Shown: positions 17,108 to 25,957 of the stretch, piece after piece
How positions within the stretch are numbered: position 1 is the first letter of the stretch
How the letters are laid out: each line of letters starts with the position of its first letter
Source of the DNA: Pseudorhodobacter antarcticus
GTDB taxonomy: Bacteria > Pseudomonadota > Alphaproteobacteria > Rhodobacterales > Rhodobacteraceae
Assembly: GCA_945860375.1 (NCBI GenBank)
Contig: CAMAQR010000018.1
Span: 3,229-67,228, forward strand
DNA length: 64,000 nucleotides
Reading direction: 5' to 3'
Made by a program: the position numbers and the translations under genes
Notes under the pieces: generated by a model
The model's input: the letters and a program-made list of their open reading frames with translations, nothing else
Databases searched by the model: none
What the model was told of the DNA's origin: nothing

Positions 17108-17973
17108 TTCCCGCCCCCCAGCGCCGCATAGGCCCACAGCAGCGCCGATTGCGCGGGCGTGGCGGTGTGGTGGCAGTGATAATGCCAGCCCATGGCGGCA
17201 GACAGCGTGGTCAAGCGGTCCTTGCGTTCGGCCAGACGGTCCAGATAGCGGCTGCGCAAATCACCGGCGTTCTGGGTTTCGTGGCGCACGGCCCCGGTCA
17301 TGGATTCAAAGATGGTGCGACCATCGAAGGGGAAATCTTCCTCGGCAGGGTCCAGAACCTGCAGCAGAACGCCCTTCACGCCACGATCCGAAGCGGCGGC
17401 AAGAGCGGCCTGCAGCGGCTCCAGCCGCCCCAGAAAATCCGACAGGAACACCGCGCGGCCATGGGCCACCATGCCATCGACAACGGGTGCGCCGTAATCC
17501 TGCGCATCCTCGGCCTCCAGCCCCGCAATCAGTTCCAACACTTGCGCGCGCCCCGGTTTCGCAGGCGTCACGCCCGCCAACCCCACCCGCTCACCGCCGC
17601 GCAACAACAGCACCGCCAAAGCCAGCGCCAGCAGACGCGCCCGGTCCAGTTTCGGCGCGCGATCCTTGGCCCCGCTGAAAGACATCGACCGCGCCTGATC
17701 GACCCAGAGCGTCACCGACTGTGCTGCCTGCCATTCACGTTCACGCACGAAATGCGCGTCGGACCGTGCCGACCGCCGCCAATCAATGCTGCGCGCGGCG
17801 TCACCGGCATGGGCGGGGCGGTATTGCCAGAACTCATCGCCCCGACCTGCGCGCCTGCGGCCATGTTCGCCCAGCATCAGCATTGCGGCCAGGTGTTCAG
17901 CCTCGGCCAAAAGCGCTGGCAGCGATCGCCCGAGGGTTTCCGCCCTTGCGCGCAGATCGAGCGAAACTGTCAC
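17104..17973 (-). CDS. DUF58 domain protein
   Basis: A 289-residue DUF58 protein, the usual partner of MoxR ATPases. The family motif is present near residues 40-80: GRRRAGRGDEFWQYRPAHAGDAARSIDWRRSARSDAHFVREREW, followed by a VWA-like beta strand with WVDQARSMSF. The GTG start at 17973 overlaps the moxR stop as GTGA. It has no membrane helix, so it probably acts on the cytoplasmic side, linking MoxR to the membrane proteins encoded next. Confidence 0.88.
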   Translation of the reverse strand: MTVSLDLRARAETLGRSLPALLAEAEHLAAMLMLGEHGRRRAGRGDEFWQYRPAHAGDAARSIDWRRSARSDAHFVREREWQAAQSVTLWVDQARSMSFSGAKDRAPKLDRARLLALALAVLLLRGGERVGLAGVTPAKPGRAQVLELIAGLEAEDAQDYGAPVVDGMVAHGRAVFLSDFLGRLEPLQAALAAASDRGVKGVLLQVLDPAEEDFPFDGRTIFESMTGAVRHETQNAGDLRSRYLDRLAERKDRLTTLSAAMGWHYHCHHTATPAQSALLWAYAALGGGK

Positions 17974-18971
17974 GCGGCCTCTTGCCCCAAAGCGCGGGTG
18001 GTGACGCGGTCAATCAACGCCGCAAGGGTTTCGCCCCGCGCCCGCGCCGCAAAGGACAGCGCCATGCGATGCACCAGAACCGGATGCGCCATCGCCGCCA
18101 CATCGGCGACGGATGGCACCAAACGCCCATCCAGCAACGCCCGCGCCCGCACCGTCAGCATCAAGGCCTGCGCCGCGCGCGGTCCCGGACCCCAGGACAG
18201 ACTTGCGGCCAGATCGCGGCCCTCGGGTTCACCCGGACGGCAGGCGCGGACCAGATCGAGGATCGCCTCAACCACCTGATCCCCAACCGGCATCCGGCGG
18301 ATCACGGCTTGGGCGGCGAGCAATTCATCGGCGGTAAAGACCTGGTGGGCTGCGGATTCGGCCGCGCCCGTGGTGGCGATCAGAATGTCACGCTCAATAG
18401 CGCGGGTCGGATATTCGACATCGACCTGCAACAAAAAGCGGTCCAGCTGCGCCTCGGGCAGCGGATAGGTGCCTTCCTGTTCGATGGGGTTTTGCGTGGC
18501 CAGAACGTGGAAGGGGCGGCCCAAGGGGCGGTGCTGACCGGCAATCGACACTTCGCGTTCCTGCATCGCCTGCAACAGCGCGGACTGGGTGCGGGGGCTG
18601 GCGCGGTTGATTTCATCCGCCATCAGCAACTGGCAAAACACCGGACCTTCGAGAAAGCGGAACGCACGGCTGCCGTCAGCGGCGGTTTCCAGCACTTCCG
18701 ATCCCAGAATGTCGGCGGGCATCAGATCGGGGGTGAACTGGATGCGGTTGCCTTTCAGTCCCATCACGGTCGACAAAGTGTCCACCAACATGGTCTTGCC
18801 AAGCCCCGGCAGACCCACCAGCAGGGCATGACCGCCGCACAGCATCGCGGCCAGAACCTGATTGACCACCTTGTCTTGGCCGATGAAACGTTGGCTGATC
18901 GACGCCTTCACCTCGGCCAGCCGCGCCGCAAGGAATTCGATCTCGGCGACAAGTTGGGTGGGATCGGCCAT
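17970..18971 (-). CDS. moxR: MoxR family AAA+ ATPase
   Basis: A 333-residue MoxR AAA+ chaperone-type ATPase. Walker A GLPGLGKTML is near residue 50 and Walker B follows at LLMADEINRASPRTQSALLQAMQE. Sensor 1 is ATQNPIEQEGTYPLPEAQLDRFL, and the AAA lid lies in the C-terminal third (WGPGPRAAQALMLTVRARAL). The ATG at 18971 follows GAGGAA; an earlier in-frame methionine is not supported. It heads a four-gene overlapping operon (moxR, DUF58, DUF4159, GATase-like). Such ATPases are thought to remodel or insert metal or cofactor in client proteins, often VWA proteins. The client here is unknown. Confidence 0.92.
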   Translation of the reverse strand: MADPTQLVAEIEFLAARLAEVKASISQRFIGQDKVVNQVLAAMLCGGHALLVGLPGLGKTMLVDTLSTVMGLKGNRIQFTPDLMPADILGSEVLETAADGSRAFRFLEGPVFCQLLMADEINRASPRTQSALLQAMQEREVSIAGQHRPLGRPFHVLATQNPIEQEGTYPLPEAQLDRFLLQVDVEYPTRAIERDILIATTGAAESAAHQVFTADELLAAQAVIRRMPVGDQVVEAILDLVRACRPGEPEGRDLAASLSWGPGPRAAQALMLTVRARALLDGRLVPSVADVAAMAHPVLVHRMALSFAARARGETLAALIDRVTTRALGQEAA

Positions 18972-19031
18972 GACATTCCTCGCAAAGCGTTTATATGGGG
19001 ACATATGAGCCAGTAATGGGCTTGGGCACAA

Positions 19032-19631
19032 ATGGCAAAAAGCATGGCAGGACAAATCATCGTGAAACCGGGGGCCGAGGGGCTGCTGGACTCGGTCCGC
19101 GCGGCCACCAAGAAGGGGCCGCCGCCGGTGCATCTGTGGAACCCGCCGTTTTGCGGTGACATCGACATGCGCATCGCCCGCGACGGGACATGGTTTCACG
19201 AAGGCACGCCGATTGGCCGCCCGGCCATGGTCAAGCTGTTCTCGTCGATTCTGAAGATTGAGAATGGCAAGTATTACCTTGTCACCCCGGTTGAGAAAGT
19301 TGGCATCATTGTCGATGATGCGCCGCTGCTGGCGATTGATTTTGAGGTGACGGGGCAGGGAGACGCGCAGGTGCTGCGGTTTTTCACCAAGACCGAGGAT
19401 GAAGTGGTCGCCGGTGCCGAAAATCCGATCCGGGTTGACCGCAACGCGATCACAGGCGAACCTGCGCCTTATGTTCATGTCCGCGCCGGGCTGTGGGCGT
19501 TGATTGACCGCAAGTCGTTTTACCGGCTGACCGAATTGGGAACCCACGCAATGCAGGATGCTGAAAGCTGGTTCGGGGTCTGGTCACAGGGCCAGTTCTT
19601 CGCGATGATCCCATCGGGCGAATTGCCCTGA
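19032..19631 (+). CDS. DUF1285 protein
   Basis: A 199-residue soluble protein of the DUF1285 family, recognised from PPVHLWNPPFCGDIDMRIARDGTWFHEGTPIGRPAMVKLFSSIL in the N-terminal half and the later LVTPVEKVGIIVDDAPLLA. The biological role is unknown. It is divergent from moxR with 60 bases between starts, and its stop overlaps the next ATG as TGATG, so it is coupled with the isomerase-like gene. Confidence 0.88.
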   Translation: MAKSMAGQIIVKPGAEGLLDSVRAATKKGPPPVHLWNPPFCGDIDMRIARDGTWFHEGTPIGRPAMVKLFSSILKIENGKYYLVTPVEKVGIIVDDAPLLAIDFEVTGQGDAQVLRFFTKTEDEVVAGAENPIRVDRNAITGEPAPYVHVRAGLWALIDRKSFYRLTELGTHAMQDAESWFGVWSQGQFFAMIPSGELP

Positions 19632-20407
19632 TGCCGAAGTTCGCCGCCAACCTGACGATGCTGTTCACGGAAGTCACCAGCCTTGACCGCCCCGGCCTTG
19701 CCGCGCAAGCCGGGTTTGACGGCGCAGAAATCCTGTTCCCTTATGATCATGCGCCCAAGGATTGGGAGACCGCACTGGCCGGGATGCCCTTGGCGCTGAT
19801 CAACACCCCACCGGGGGATTGGGCGGCGGGAGATCGCGGATTTGCCGCCGTGCCGGGGCAAGAAGTGCGGTTCCGCGAAGGGTTCTTGCGCGCGGCTGAT
19901 CTGGCGACGCGCCTTGGCGCCGCACGGTTGCATGTGATGGCGGGCGTGGCCAAAGGGCCGCAGGCGGAACAGACTTATGCCGACAATCTGGCTTGGGCGG
20001 TGGCGCAGGCACCCGATCAGCGGCTGTGCCTGGAGCCGTTGAACACCGATGACATGCCCGGTTATTTCCTGAACGATTTCGATCAGGCCGGGCGGATTTT
20101 GGACGATCTGGGGCTGGCGGGCGTTGGGATCCAGTTCGACCTGTGGCATGCGGCGCGCATTCATGGCGATGCGGGCGCTGTCTGGGCGCGGCACAAGCAC
20201 CGGGTCAACCACATCCAGATCGCAGGCTTTCCGACCCGCAATGAGCCGGGCGGCGGCGGGTTCGATCTGACCGGCCTGTGCGCCGAGTTGGATGGCTGCG
20301 GGTATGAGGGCTGGGTTGCCGCCGAATACCGGCCTGCACGGGCGACGGTGCACGGGCTGGCGTGGCTCGGGGCGCTGAAGGCGCGGTCGCGGATGATCGG
20401 GGATTAG
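19631..20407 (+). CDS. hyi: hydroxypyruvate isomerase-like TIM-barrel protein
   Basis: A 258-residue xylose-isomerase-like TIM barrel. The opening KFAANLTMLFTEVTSLDRPGLAAQAGFDGAEILFPYDH and the metal-site region LCLEPLNTDDMPGYF, QFDLWHAARIHGD and AAEYRPA match the Hyi/OtnI group, which interconverts hydroxypyruvate and tartronate semialdehyde or an oxo-acid analogue. Together with glcDEF it would fit glyoxylate metabolism, but glyoxylate carboligase is absent here, so the substrate is inference. Start codon overlaps the stop of DUF1285. Confidence 0.82.
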   Translation: MPKFAANLTMLFTEVTSLDRPGLAAQAGFDGAEILFPYDHAPKDWETALAGMPLALINTPPGDWAAGDRGFAAVPGQEVRFREGFLRAADLATRLGAARLHVMAGVAKGPQAEQTYADNLAWAVAQAPDQRLCLEPLNTDDMPGYFLNDFDQAGRILDDLGLAGVGIQFDLWHAARIHGDAGAVWARHKHRVNHIQIAGFPTRNEPGGGGFDLTGLCAELDGCGYEGWVAAEYRPARATVHGLAWLGALKARSRMIGD

Positions 20408-20420
20408 TCTGCTGCCTCAG

Positions 20421-20472
20421 CGCCGGGGGCCAGCCCCCGGACCCCCGGGATATTTGTACCAATGTGAATGCA
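20421..20472 (+). repeat. dispersed intergenic element, copy C
   Basis: CGGGGGCcaGCCCCCG forms a hairpin, and after a short C-rich stretch comes GGGATATTTGTACCAATGTG. The element begins 14 bases after the isomerase-like gene stop in the same orientation, a terminator-like position without a long T run. Confidence 0.75.
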
Positions 20473-20560
20473 AATTTTAGATGAATTGTCGTGAGTTCAG
20501 CCCCCTTGCCGTCAAAGAATGAGCGGTTAGAATGCCATCAGCCAATGAAGGACGCCGCCA

Positions 20561-20746
20561 ATGTCGATGAACGCCACGCAGACCCAGACCGTCACCCATT
20601 GGAAAGTGGCTTGCGATGGTGGTGAAGGTGGTGGCGGGCACCCGCGGGTCTGGCTGACCATTCCCGAGGATACCGGCGTTGTCACCTGTGGCTATTGCGA
20701 CAAACGCTATGAGATTGATCGCGCCCACGCCCACGACGATCACTAG
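20561..20746 (+). CDS. CHCC zinc-finger protein (NDUFS6-type)
   Basis: A 61-residue protein with the zf-CHCC signature: Cys18, His27, Cys43 and Cys46 (VACDGG ... GHPRVWL ... [12 protein letters not shown]). The domain is that of the mitochondrial complex I accessory subunit NDUFS6 and its alphaproteobacterial homologues. It probably binds one zinc and assists respiratory complex I. GAAGGA precedes the ATG at 20561. It ends with the usual His/Asp-rich tail (AHAHDDH). A TAG separates it from the next gene in the same frame. Confidence 0.88.
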   Translation: MSMNATQTQTVTHWKVACDGGEGGGGHPRVWLTIPEDTGVVTCGYCDKRYEIDRAHAHDDH

Positions 20747-20770
20747 GCCTCGCTGCGCTGGCCCCTGCGC

Positions 20771-21430
20771 GTGGCTTCGGCGCTGATTGCGCTGCCTTTG
20801 ACCTATTTCAGCGCGGCGACCGTGGGGGCGGTGATCCCCGGCGCGCATGCCGATCTGCCGGGCGGTACTGAATATCTGATCGGGCTGGCGCGCGGGCCGA
20901 TCCATTATGATTTCCTGATTCCGCTGTCGCCCGAAACCCGCGCGCATTTCGCCTATGCCGAGGCGGCGGGCGTGCCCATTTCCAACCCCGCCGCCGAATG
21001 GCTGGTGCTGGGATGGGGGGCGGAAGGGTTCTACACCACCGCCGGAACTTACAGCGATATCACCGCCGGGGCGGTGTTGCGCGCGGCTTGGGGAGAGCCT
21101 GCCGTGATCCGGCTGGACCTTGCGGGCAATGTGCAGGGCGTGCCGGGGCTGACCTTCATGACCCTGTCAGAGCCGCAATTTGCCGCCCTGCTGTCCGCCA
21201 TCGACGCCAGCTTTCAGCAGGATCAGACTGCGACGCCGATCGCCTTGCCCTATGACGGCTTTACCCCCACCGATGCGTTTTTCGCCGCACGGGGCGATTT
21301 CCACCTGTTCCACACCTGCAACGCTTGGGTCGGTGAAACCCTGCGCGCGGCGGGGGTGCCTTTTGGCATATGGACGCCGACGCCGCAGGCGGTGTCCTTC
21401 AGTTTTGGCTGGCATCAGCAGCCGCAGTAA
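20771..21430 (+). CDS. TIGR02117/DUF2459 family exported protein
   Basis: A 219-residue protein of the TIGR02117 (DUF2459) family, seen from the N-terminal signal-like segment, HYDFLIPLSPETRAHF, EWLVLGWGAEGFYTTAGTYSDITAGAVLRAAWGEPAVIRLD, and the C-terminal FHLFHTCNAWVGETLRAAGVPFGIWTPTPQAV. The His and Cys in these motifs resemble a papain-like fold, but catalysis is unproven. The start is uncertain: GTG at 20771 has no Shine-Dalgarno, and the frame is open back to the stop of the zinc-finger gene 24 bases upstream, so re-initiation is likely. Probably membrane-anchored or periplasmic. Confidence 0.8.
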   Translation: MASALIALPLTYFSAATVGAVIPGAHADLPGGTEYLIGLARGPIHYDFLIPLSPETRAHFAYAEAAGVPISNPAAEWLVLGWGAEGFYTTAGTYSDITAGAVLRAAWGEPAVIRLDLAGNVQGVPGLTFMTLSEPQFAALLSAIDASFQQDQTATPIALPYDGFTPTDAFFAARGDFHLFHTCNAWVGETLRAAGVPFGIWTPTPQAVSFSFGWHQQPQ

Positions 21431-21495
21431 GCGGAAGGGATGGAACCGCACCCCGCTTCGTGGCAATACAGACCAAAGCGCAAAAGGGGCGGAAC

Positions 21496-24300
21496 ATGGC
21501 ATTTGGCAAGGGCAACCATCTTCACCTGATCGACGGGTCTGCCTTCATTTTCCGCGCCTATCACGCGCTGCCGCCGCTGACGCGGAAATCGGATGGCCTG
21601 CCGGTGGGCGCCGTCGCCGGGTTTTGCAACCTGCTGTGGGGCGAGTTGACCAGCACCCGCAATGTGGCCCCCACCCATCTGGCGGTGGTCTTCGACGCAG
21701 GATCGAAGACGTTCCGCAACGACATTTACCCGCTTTACAAGGCCAACCGTCCCGAACTGCCCGAGGATCTGCGCCCGCAATTCGCCTACACCCGCGACGC
21801 CACCCGCGCCTTCAACGTCGCCTGTATCGAGGTCGATGGCTATGAGGCCGACGACATCATCGCAACCCTCGCGCATCGCGCGCGGGATGCGGGGGGGACG
21901 GTGACGATCATCTCATCCGACAAAGACCTGATGCAGCTGGTGGGCGACGGCGTTGATATGCTGGACCCGATGAAGAACAAGCGCATCGGGTTGGAAGAGG
22001 TGTTCGAGAAATTCGGTGTCGCCCCGAACCGCGTGGTCGATGTGCAATCGCTGGCTGGGGATTCGGTCGACAACGTGCCGGGCGCGCCGGGAATTGGCAT
22101 CAAGACGGCGGCGCTGCTGATTCAGGAATACGGTGATCTGGAGACGCTTTTGGCCCGTGCCGGCGAGATAAAGCAACCCAAACGGCGTGAGGCTTTGGTG
22201 GACAATGCCGATCTGATCCGCATCTCCAAACGTCTGGTCGCGTTGGACTGCGATATGCCGCTGGAGGTGACGCTGGAGTCGCTGGAGTTGAAAAGCCCTG
22301 ACGGCGAAACCGCGATGGCCTTTCTGAACGCGATGGAGTTCCGCACGTTGACCCGGCGGGTGGCGGAGCGGTTGAAGGTGGCGATGCCGGTGCTGGACGA
22401 GGCCAAGGGCCTGCATGTCGAGGGGGCGCATGATGATGCGGCGGCCCCGGACCGGCTGCCGTTCGACCATGCAGGCTATGAGAACATCAACAGCATGGTG
22501 CAATTGCAGGCGTGGATTGCCGAAATGCGCGGTGTTGGTCATGTGGCGGTGGATACGGAAACCACCAGTCTGGACGAGATGCAGGCCGAACTGGTCGGCA
22601 TTTCGCTTTGTGTTCATGCCGGGCGCGCCGCCTATATCCCACTGGGCCACAAGCAGGGCGGCGGTGATCTGTTTGGGTCAACCGATCTGGTGCCGGGGCA
22701 GTTGCCGATGCCGGACGTGCTGACCGCTTTGAAGCCGGTGCTGGAAGATGCAAGCGTGCTGAAAATCGGCCAGAACATGAAATACGACTGGAAGATTTTC
22801 GCCCGCCACGGCATCCGCATTGCGCCCTTTGATGACACCATGTTGCTGTCTTATGCCATGCAGGCGGGGTTGAACGGGCACGGCATGGACGCGCTGTCGA
22901 AGGAATATCTGGGGCATGAACCCATTCCGATCAAGACCTTGCTGGGCACGGGCAAGACGCAGGTGACCTTTGACCGCGTGGGCATCGACGACGCGGTGAA
23001 ATACGCAGCTGAGGACGCCGATGTCACCCTGCGCCTGTGGGAATTGTTCAAGCCGCAATTGCACCGCGTGGGCGTCACCACGGTGTATGAGACGCTGGAA
23101 CGGCCCTTGGTGCCGGTGCTGGCCGAGATGGAGATGGCGGGCATTCAGGTGGACCGTGACACCCTAAGCCGCATGTCCAATGCCTTTGCGCAGAAAATGG
23201 CGGGGCTGGAGGCGGAAATTCAAGAGGTGGCCGGGCAGCCGTTCAATGTCGGTTCGCCCAAACAATTGGGCGAGATACTGTTTGACAAGCTGCAACTGCC
23301 CGGCGGGGAAAAGGGCAAGACCGGGGCCTATGGCACTGGCGCTGATATTCTGGAAGACTTGGCGACCGAGCATGTGCTGCCGGGGCTGGTGCTGGATTGG
23401 CGGCAATTGGCGAAACTGAAATCGACCTACACCGATGCATTGCAGACCCATATCAACCCCGACACCGGGCGGGTTCACACCAGCTATTCGATCTCGGGCG
23501 CGGTGACGGGGCGGCTGGCTTCGACCGATCCAAACCTGCAAAACATTCCGGTGCGATCTGAGGAAGGCCGCCGCATCCGGGAGGCGTTTGTGGCCCCGAA
23601 GGGCAAGCTTTTGGTATCGCTGGACTATTCCCAGATCGAATTGCGCATTCTGGCCCATATCGCGGACATTCCCAGCCTGCGCCAAGCCTTCAAGGATGGC
23701 ATCGACATTCACGCCCTGACCGCGTCGGAAATGTTCAACGTGCCGCTGGATCAGATGACCTCTGACATCCGCCGCAAAGCCAAGGCGATCAACTTTGGCG
23801 TCATCTATGGCATTTCCGGCTTTGGTCTGGCGCGCAACCTGCGCATCCCGCGGGCCGAGGCGCAGGGATTCATCGACCGCTATTTCGAACGCTTTCCGGG
23901 GATCAAGGAATACATGGCCACGACCATCGCCTTTGCTCAAACCAACGGTTTTGTGCAAACCCTGTTTGGCCGCAAAATCCACACGCCGGAAATCAACGCC
24001 AAAGGCCCGGGCGCGGGCTTTGCCAAACGCGCGGCGATCAACGCCCCGATCCAAGGCACCGCTGCCGATGTGATCCGCCGCGCCATGATTCGCATGCCGG
24101 ATGCCATCGCGCATTTGCCCGCCAAGATGCTGTTGCAGGTGCATGACGAATTGCTGTTCGAGGTGGACGAAAACGCCAGCGACGCGCTGATCAAGGTCGC
24201 AAAGGACATCATGGAAGGCGCCGCGCATCCGGCGGTGCATTTGTCGGTGCCGCTGACGGTAGAGGCCGGAAAGGGGGCATCATGGGCGGCAGCACATTAG
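21496..24300 (+). CDS. polA: DNA polymerase I
   Basis: A 934-residue DNA polymerase I for Okazaki-fragment processing and repair. Residues 1-290 are the 5' nuclease (LHLIDGSAFIFRAYHALPP, GYEADDIIATLA, SSDKDLMQLV). The proofreading domain keeps its acidic pair (VAVDTETTSLDEM, about 353), so 3'-5' exonuclease should be active. Polymerase motif A is DYSQIELRIL (Asp about 710), motif B is RRKAKAINFGVIYG and motif C is QVHDELLFEV. The ATG at 21496 follows GGGGCGGAAC; a longer upstream opening overlaps the preceding gene and is not needed. Length is close to E. coli PolA (928). Confidence 0.97.
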   Translation: MAFGKGNHLHLIDGSAFIFRAYHALPPLTRKSDGLPVGAVAGFCNLLWGELTSTRNVAPTHLAVVFDAGSKTFRNDIYPLYKANRPELPEDLRPQFAYTRDATRAFNVACIEVDGYEADDIIATLAHRARDAGGTVTIISSDKDLMQLVGDGVDMLDPMKNKRIGLEEVFEKFGVAPNRVVDVQSLAGDSVDNVPGAPGIGIKTAALLIQEYGDLETLLARAGEIKQPKRREALVDNADLIRISKRLVALDCDMPLEVTLESLELKSPDGETAMAFLNAMEFRTLTRRVAERLKVAMPVLDEAKGLHVEGAHDDAAAPDRLPFDHAGYENINSMVQLQAWIAEMRGVGHVAVDTETTSLDEMQAELVGISLCVHAGRAAYIPLGHKQGGGDLFGSTDLVPGQLPMPDVLTALKPVLEDASVLKIGQNMKYDWKIFARHGIRIAPFDDTMLLSYAMQAGLNGHGMDALSKEYLGHEPIPIKTLLGTGKTQVTFDRVGIDDAVKYAAEDADVTLRLWELFKPQLHRVGVTTVYETLERPLVPVLAEMEMAGIQVDRDTLSRMSNAFAQKMAGLEAEIQEVAGQPFNVGSPKQLGEILFDKLQLPGGEKGKTGAYGTGADILEDLATEHVLPGLVLDWRQLAKLKSTYTDALQTHINPDTGRVHTSYSISGAVTGRLASTDPNLQNIPVRSEEGRRIREAFVAPKGKLLVSLDYSQIELRILAHIADIPSLRQAFKDGIDIHALTASEMFNVPLDQMTSDIRRKAKAINFGVIYGISGFGLARNLRIPRAEAQGFIDRYFERFPGIKEYMATTIAFAQTNGFVQTLFGRKIHTPEINAKGPGAGFAKRAAINAPIQGTAADVIRRAMIRMPDAIAHLPAKMLLQVHDELLFEVDENASDALIKVAKDIMEGAAHPAVHLSVPLTVEAGKGASWAAAH

Positions 24301-24860
24301 TCGCGGCGATCCCTTTTGCCACGCCCGAAGACTGGGCGGCGTGGCTGGCCGATTATCACGGCATCCGCGATGAGGTTTGGGTCAAGATCTACAAGAAAAG
24401 CTCTGGCATTCCATCGATCGACTGGGGGCAGGCGGTGGTGGAGGCTTTGGCTTGGGGCTGGATCGACGGGGTCAAAAAGTCGGTGTCCGAAACCGAATGG
24501 GGGCAACATTTCACCCCGCGCAAACCCGGATCGGCGTGGAGCCAGACCAACCGCGCCCATGCCGAACGCCTGATCGCCGACGGCCAAATGCGCCCTGCCG
24601 GGATGGCCCATGTGACGGCGGCGCAGGCCAATGGCCGCTGGGCCAGCGCTTATGCCGGGTCGGCCAAGGACATGCCCGAGGATTTCTTGCAGGCCTTGGC
24701 CGAAGGTCCGCAGGCCGCGCGGGATGAATGCGCAGGTCTGAACGCCCGCAATCGCTCTGCCATCCATTACCGTCTGACCACCGCCAAGCGCCCGGAAATC
24801 CGCGCCAAACGGATCGCCGAATATGTGGCGATGCTGGCGCGGGGCGAAACGTTGCAATAG
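24282..24860 (+). CDS. YdeI/OmpD-associated family protein, first copy
   Basis: A 192-residue YdeI-family protein: WAAWLADYHGIRDEVWVKIYKK, then WGWIDGVKKSV, FTPRKPGSAWSQTNRAHAERLI and the C-terminal NARNRSAIHYRLTTAKRPEIRAKRIAEYVAMLARGE. The core fold is of unknown function; YdeI in enterobacteria was linked to polymyxin or oxidative stress, but the mechanism is open. The ATG lies inside the 3' end of polA (19-base overlap). It is followed with no gap by a second member of the family. Confidence 0.85.
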   Translation: MGGSTLVAAIPFATPEDWAAWLADYHGIRDEVWVKIYKKSSGIPSIDWGQAVVEALAWGWIDGVKKSVSETEWGQHFTPRKPGSAWSQTNRAHAERLIADGQMRPAGMAHVTAAQANGRWASAYAGSAKDMPEDFLQALAEGPQAARDECAGLNARNRSAIHYRLTTAKRPEIRAKRIAEYVAMLARGETLQ

Positions 24861-25436
24861 ATGCCCGCGCGCGACGCCACCCTTGTCACCGTCCGCAACC
24901 GAAGTGAATTGCGCGATTGGCTGGCCGCCAATCACGCCAGTTCGGGCACGGTCTGGCTTGCCACTTTCAAACGCCACCACCCTGATTATCTGGGCTGGGA
25001 GCCGCTGGTTGAAGAGCTGTTGTGCTGGGGCTGGATCGACAGCCTGCCCCGCGCGGTGGACGCAGATCGCACCGCCCATCTGATCGCCCCCCGCAATCCG
25101 GCGTCAGCCTGGTCCGCCGTGAACAAGGCCCATGCCGAACGCGCCATCGCTTCGGGTGCCATGACGCCTGCGGGCGAGGCCAAGATCGCCGCAGCCAAGG
25201 CCAACGGCATGTGGGATTTCCTGAACGATGTCGAGGCATTGCTGGACCCGCCCGACCTGACCGAAGCGCTGCGAGGTGCGGCGGCCAAGGTTTGGGCCGC
25301 GCATCCGCGCAGTGTGAGGCGCGGCACACTGGAATGGATCAAGATGGCGAAGACTCCGGCCACCCGTGCCGCCCGCATTGCCGAAGTGGTCAGCAGCGCG
25401 GCGCAGGGGCTGCGTCCCAAATTGTTCCGCCGTTAA
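24861..25436 (+). CDS. YdeI/OmpD-associated family protein, second copy
   Basis: A 191-residue paralogue of the preceding protein, sharing the motif order (LRDWLAANHASSGTVWLATFKR, WGWIDSLPRAV, APRNPASAWSAVNKAHAERAI, PATRAARIAEVVSSAAQG). Its ATG directly follows the stop of the first copy. The two differ in many positions, so this is an old duplication rather than a recent one. Its TAA overlaps the converging DUF1203 stop by four bases. Confidence 0.85.
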   Translation: MPARDATLVTVRNRSELRDWLAANHASSGTVWLATFKRHHPDYLGWEPLVEELLCWGWIDSLPRAVDADRTAHLIAPRNPASAWSAVNKAHAERAIASGAMTPAGEAKIAAAKANGMWDFLNDVEALLDPPDLTEALRGAAAKVWAAHPRSVRRGTLEWIKMAKTPATRAARIAEVVSSAAQGLRPKLFRR

Positions 25437-25891
25437 CGATCGATCCTGACCTGAAAGCAGTTGTTCCGCGCCGATCTGACATGGGCATAGGCCACGCGCG
25501 GATCAGAGAACCGCACCGCCGCCTGATCCAACAGGGCCTGCGTGGGCACAACCGCACCCGAGCCGTAGACGATACGATCATCCGCCCCATAGCCGCGCAG
25601 GATATAGTCGGGGCTGTCGAGTATTTCAGGCAATGCATCACCGCCGCCCGCCGCACAGGCGTCCGCACATAGAAAGATCGGCCCGATTTCGGCATAGGGT
25701 TGCGGGGCTGGAAACGGGCGATGCGCCAGCACCAGCATGCCCGCGCCTTTGGGGATCATCCGCAGACAATGGCGGCACGGATTACCATCACCGTCCGAGA
25801 TATGGCGTTCGGGCGGCTGGCCGTTGGCATCAAGCCCGCCGGCCTGATAGGCGCGCACAATTGCGGTTGGGATCGGGGTGTAATGGATCAT
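25433..25891 (-). CDS. DUF1203 protein
   Basis: A 152-residue DUF1203 protein, recognised by NPCRHCLRMIPKGAGMLVLAHRPFPAPQPYAEIGPIFLCADAC and the Arg/Tyr-rich LRGYGADDRIVYGSGAVV. The Cys pairs CRHC and CADAC may bind a metal. Function unknown. The start at 25891 is set by AGGAGG seven bases upstream; a longer frame to 25936 lacks such a site. Confidence 0.85.
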   Translation of the reverse strand: MIHYTPIPTAIVRAYQAGGLDANGQPPERHISDGDGNPCRHCLRMIPKGAGMLVLAHRPFPAPQPYAEIGPIFLCADACAAGGGDALPEILDSPDYILRGYGADDRIVYGSGAVVPTQALLDQAAVRFSDPRVAYAHVRSARNNCFQVRIDR

Positions 25892-25957
25892 ATTGGCCTC
25901 CTGTTGTGAGGCCAGTATGGCCGTGGCTTCGTCCATGGACGACCCGAAAGCTGCGGT

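Noticed and set aside
20561..21430. Amber readthrough making one fused zinc-finger/TIGR02117 protein as the main product
   Set aside because: The zinc-finger protein ends with the tail its relatives have, and TIGR02117 proteins normally start with a signal segment, so separate translation is simpler. Kept only as a low-interest finding.
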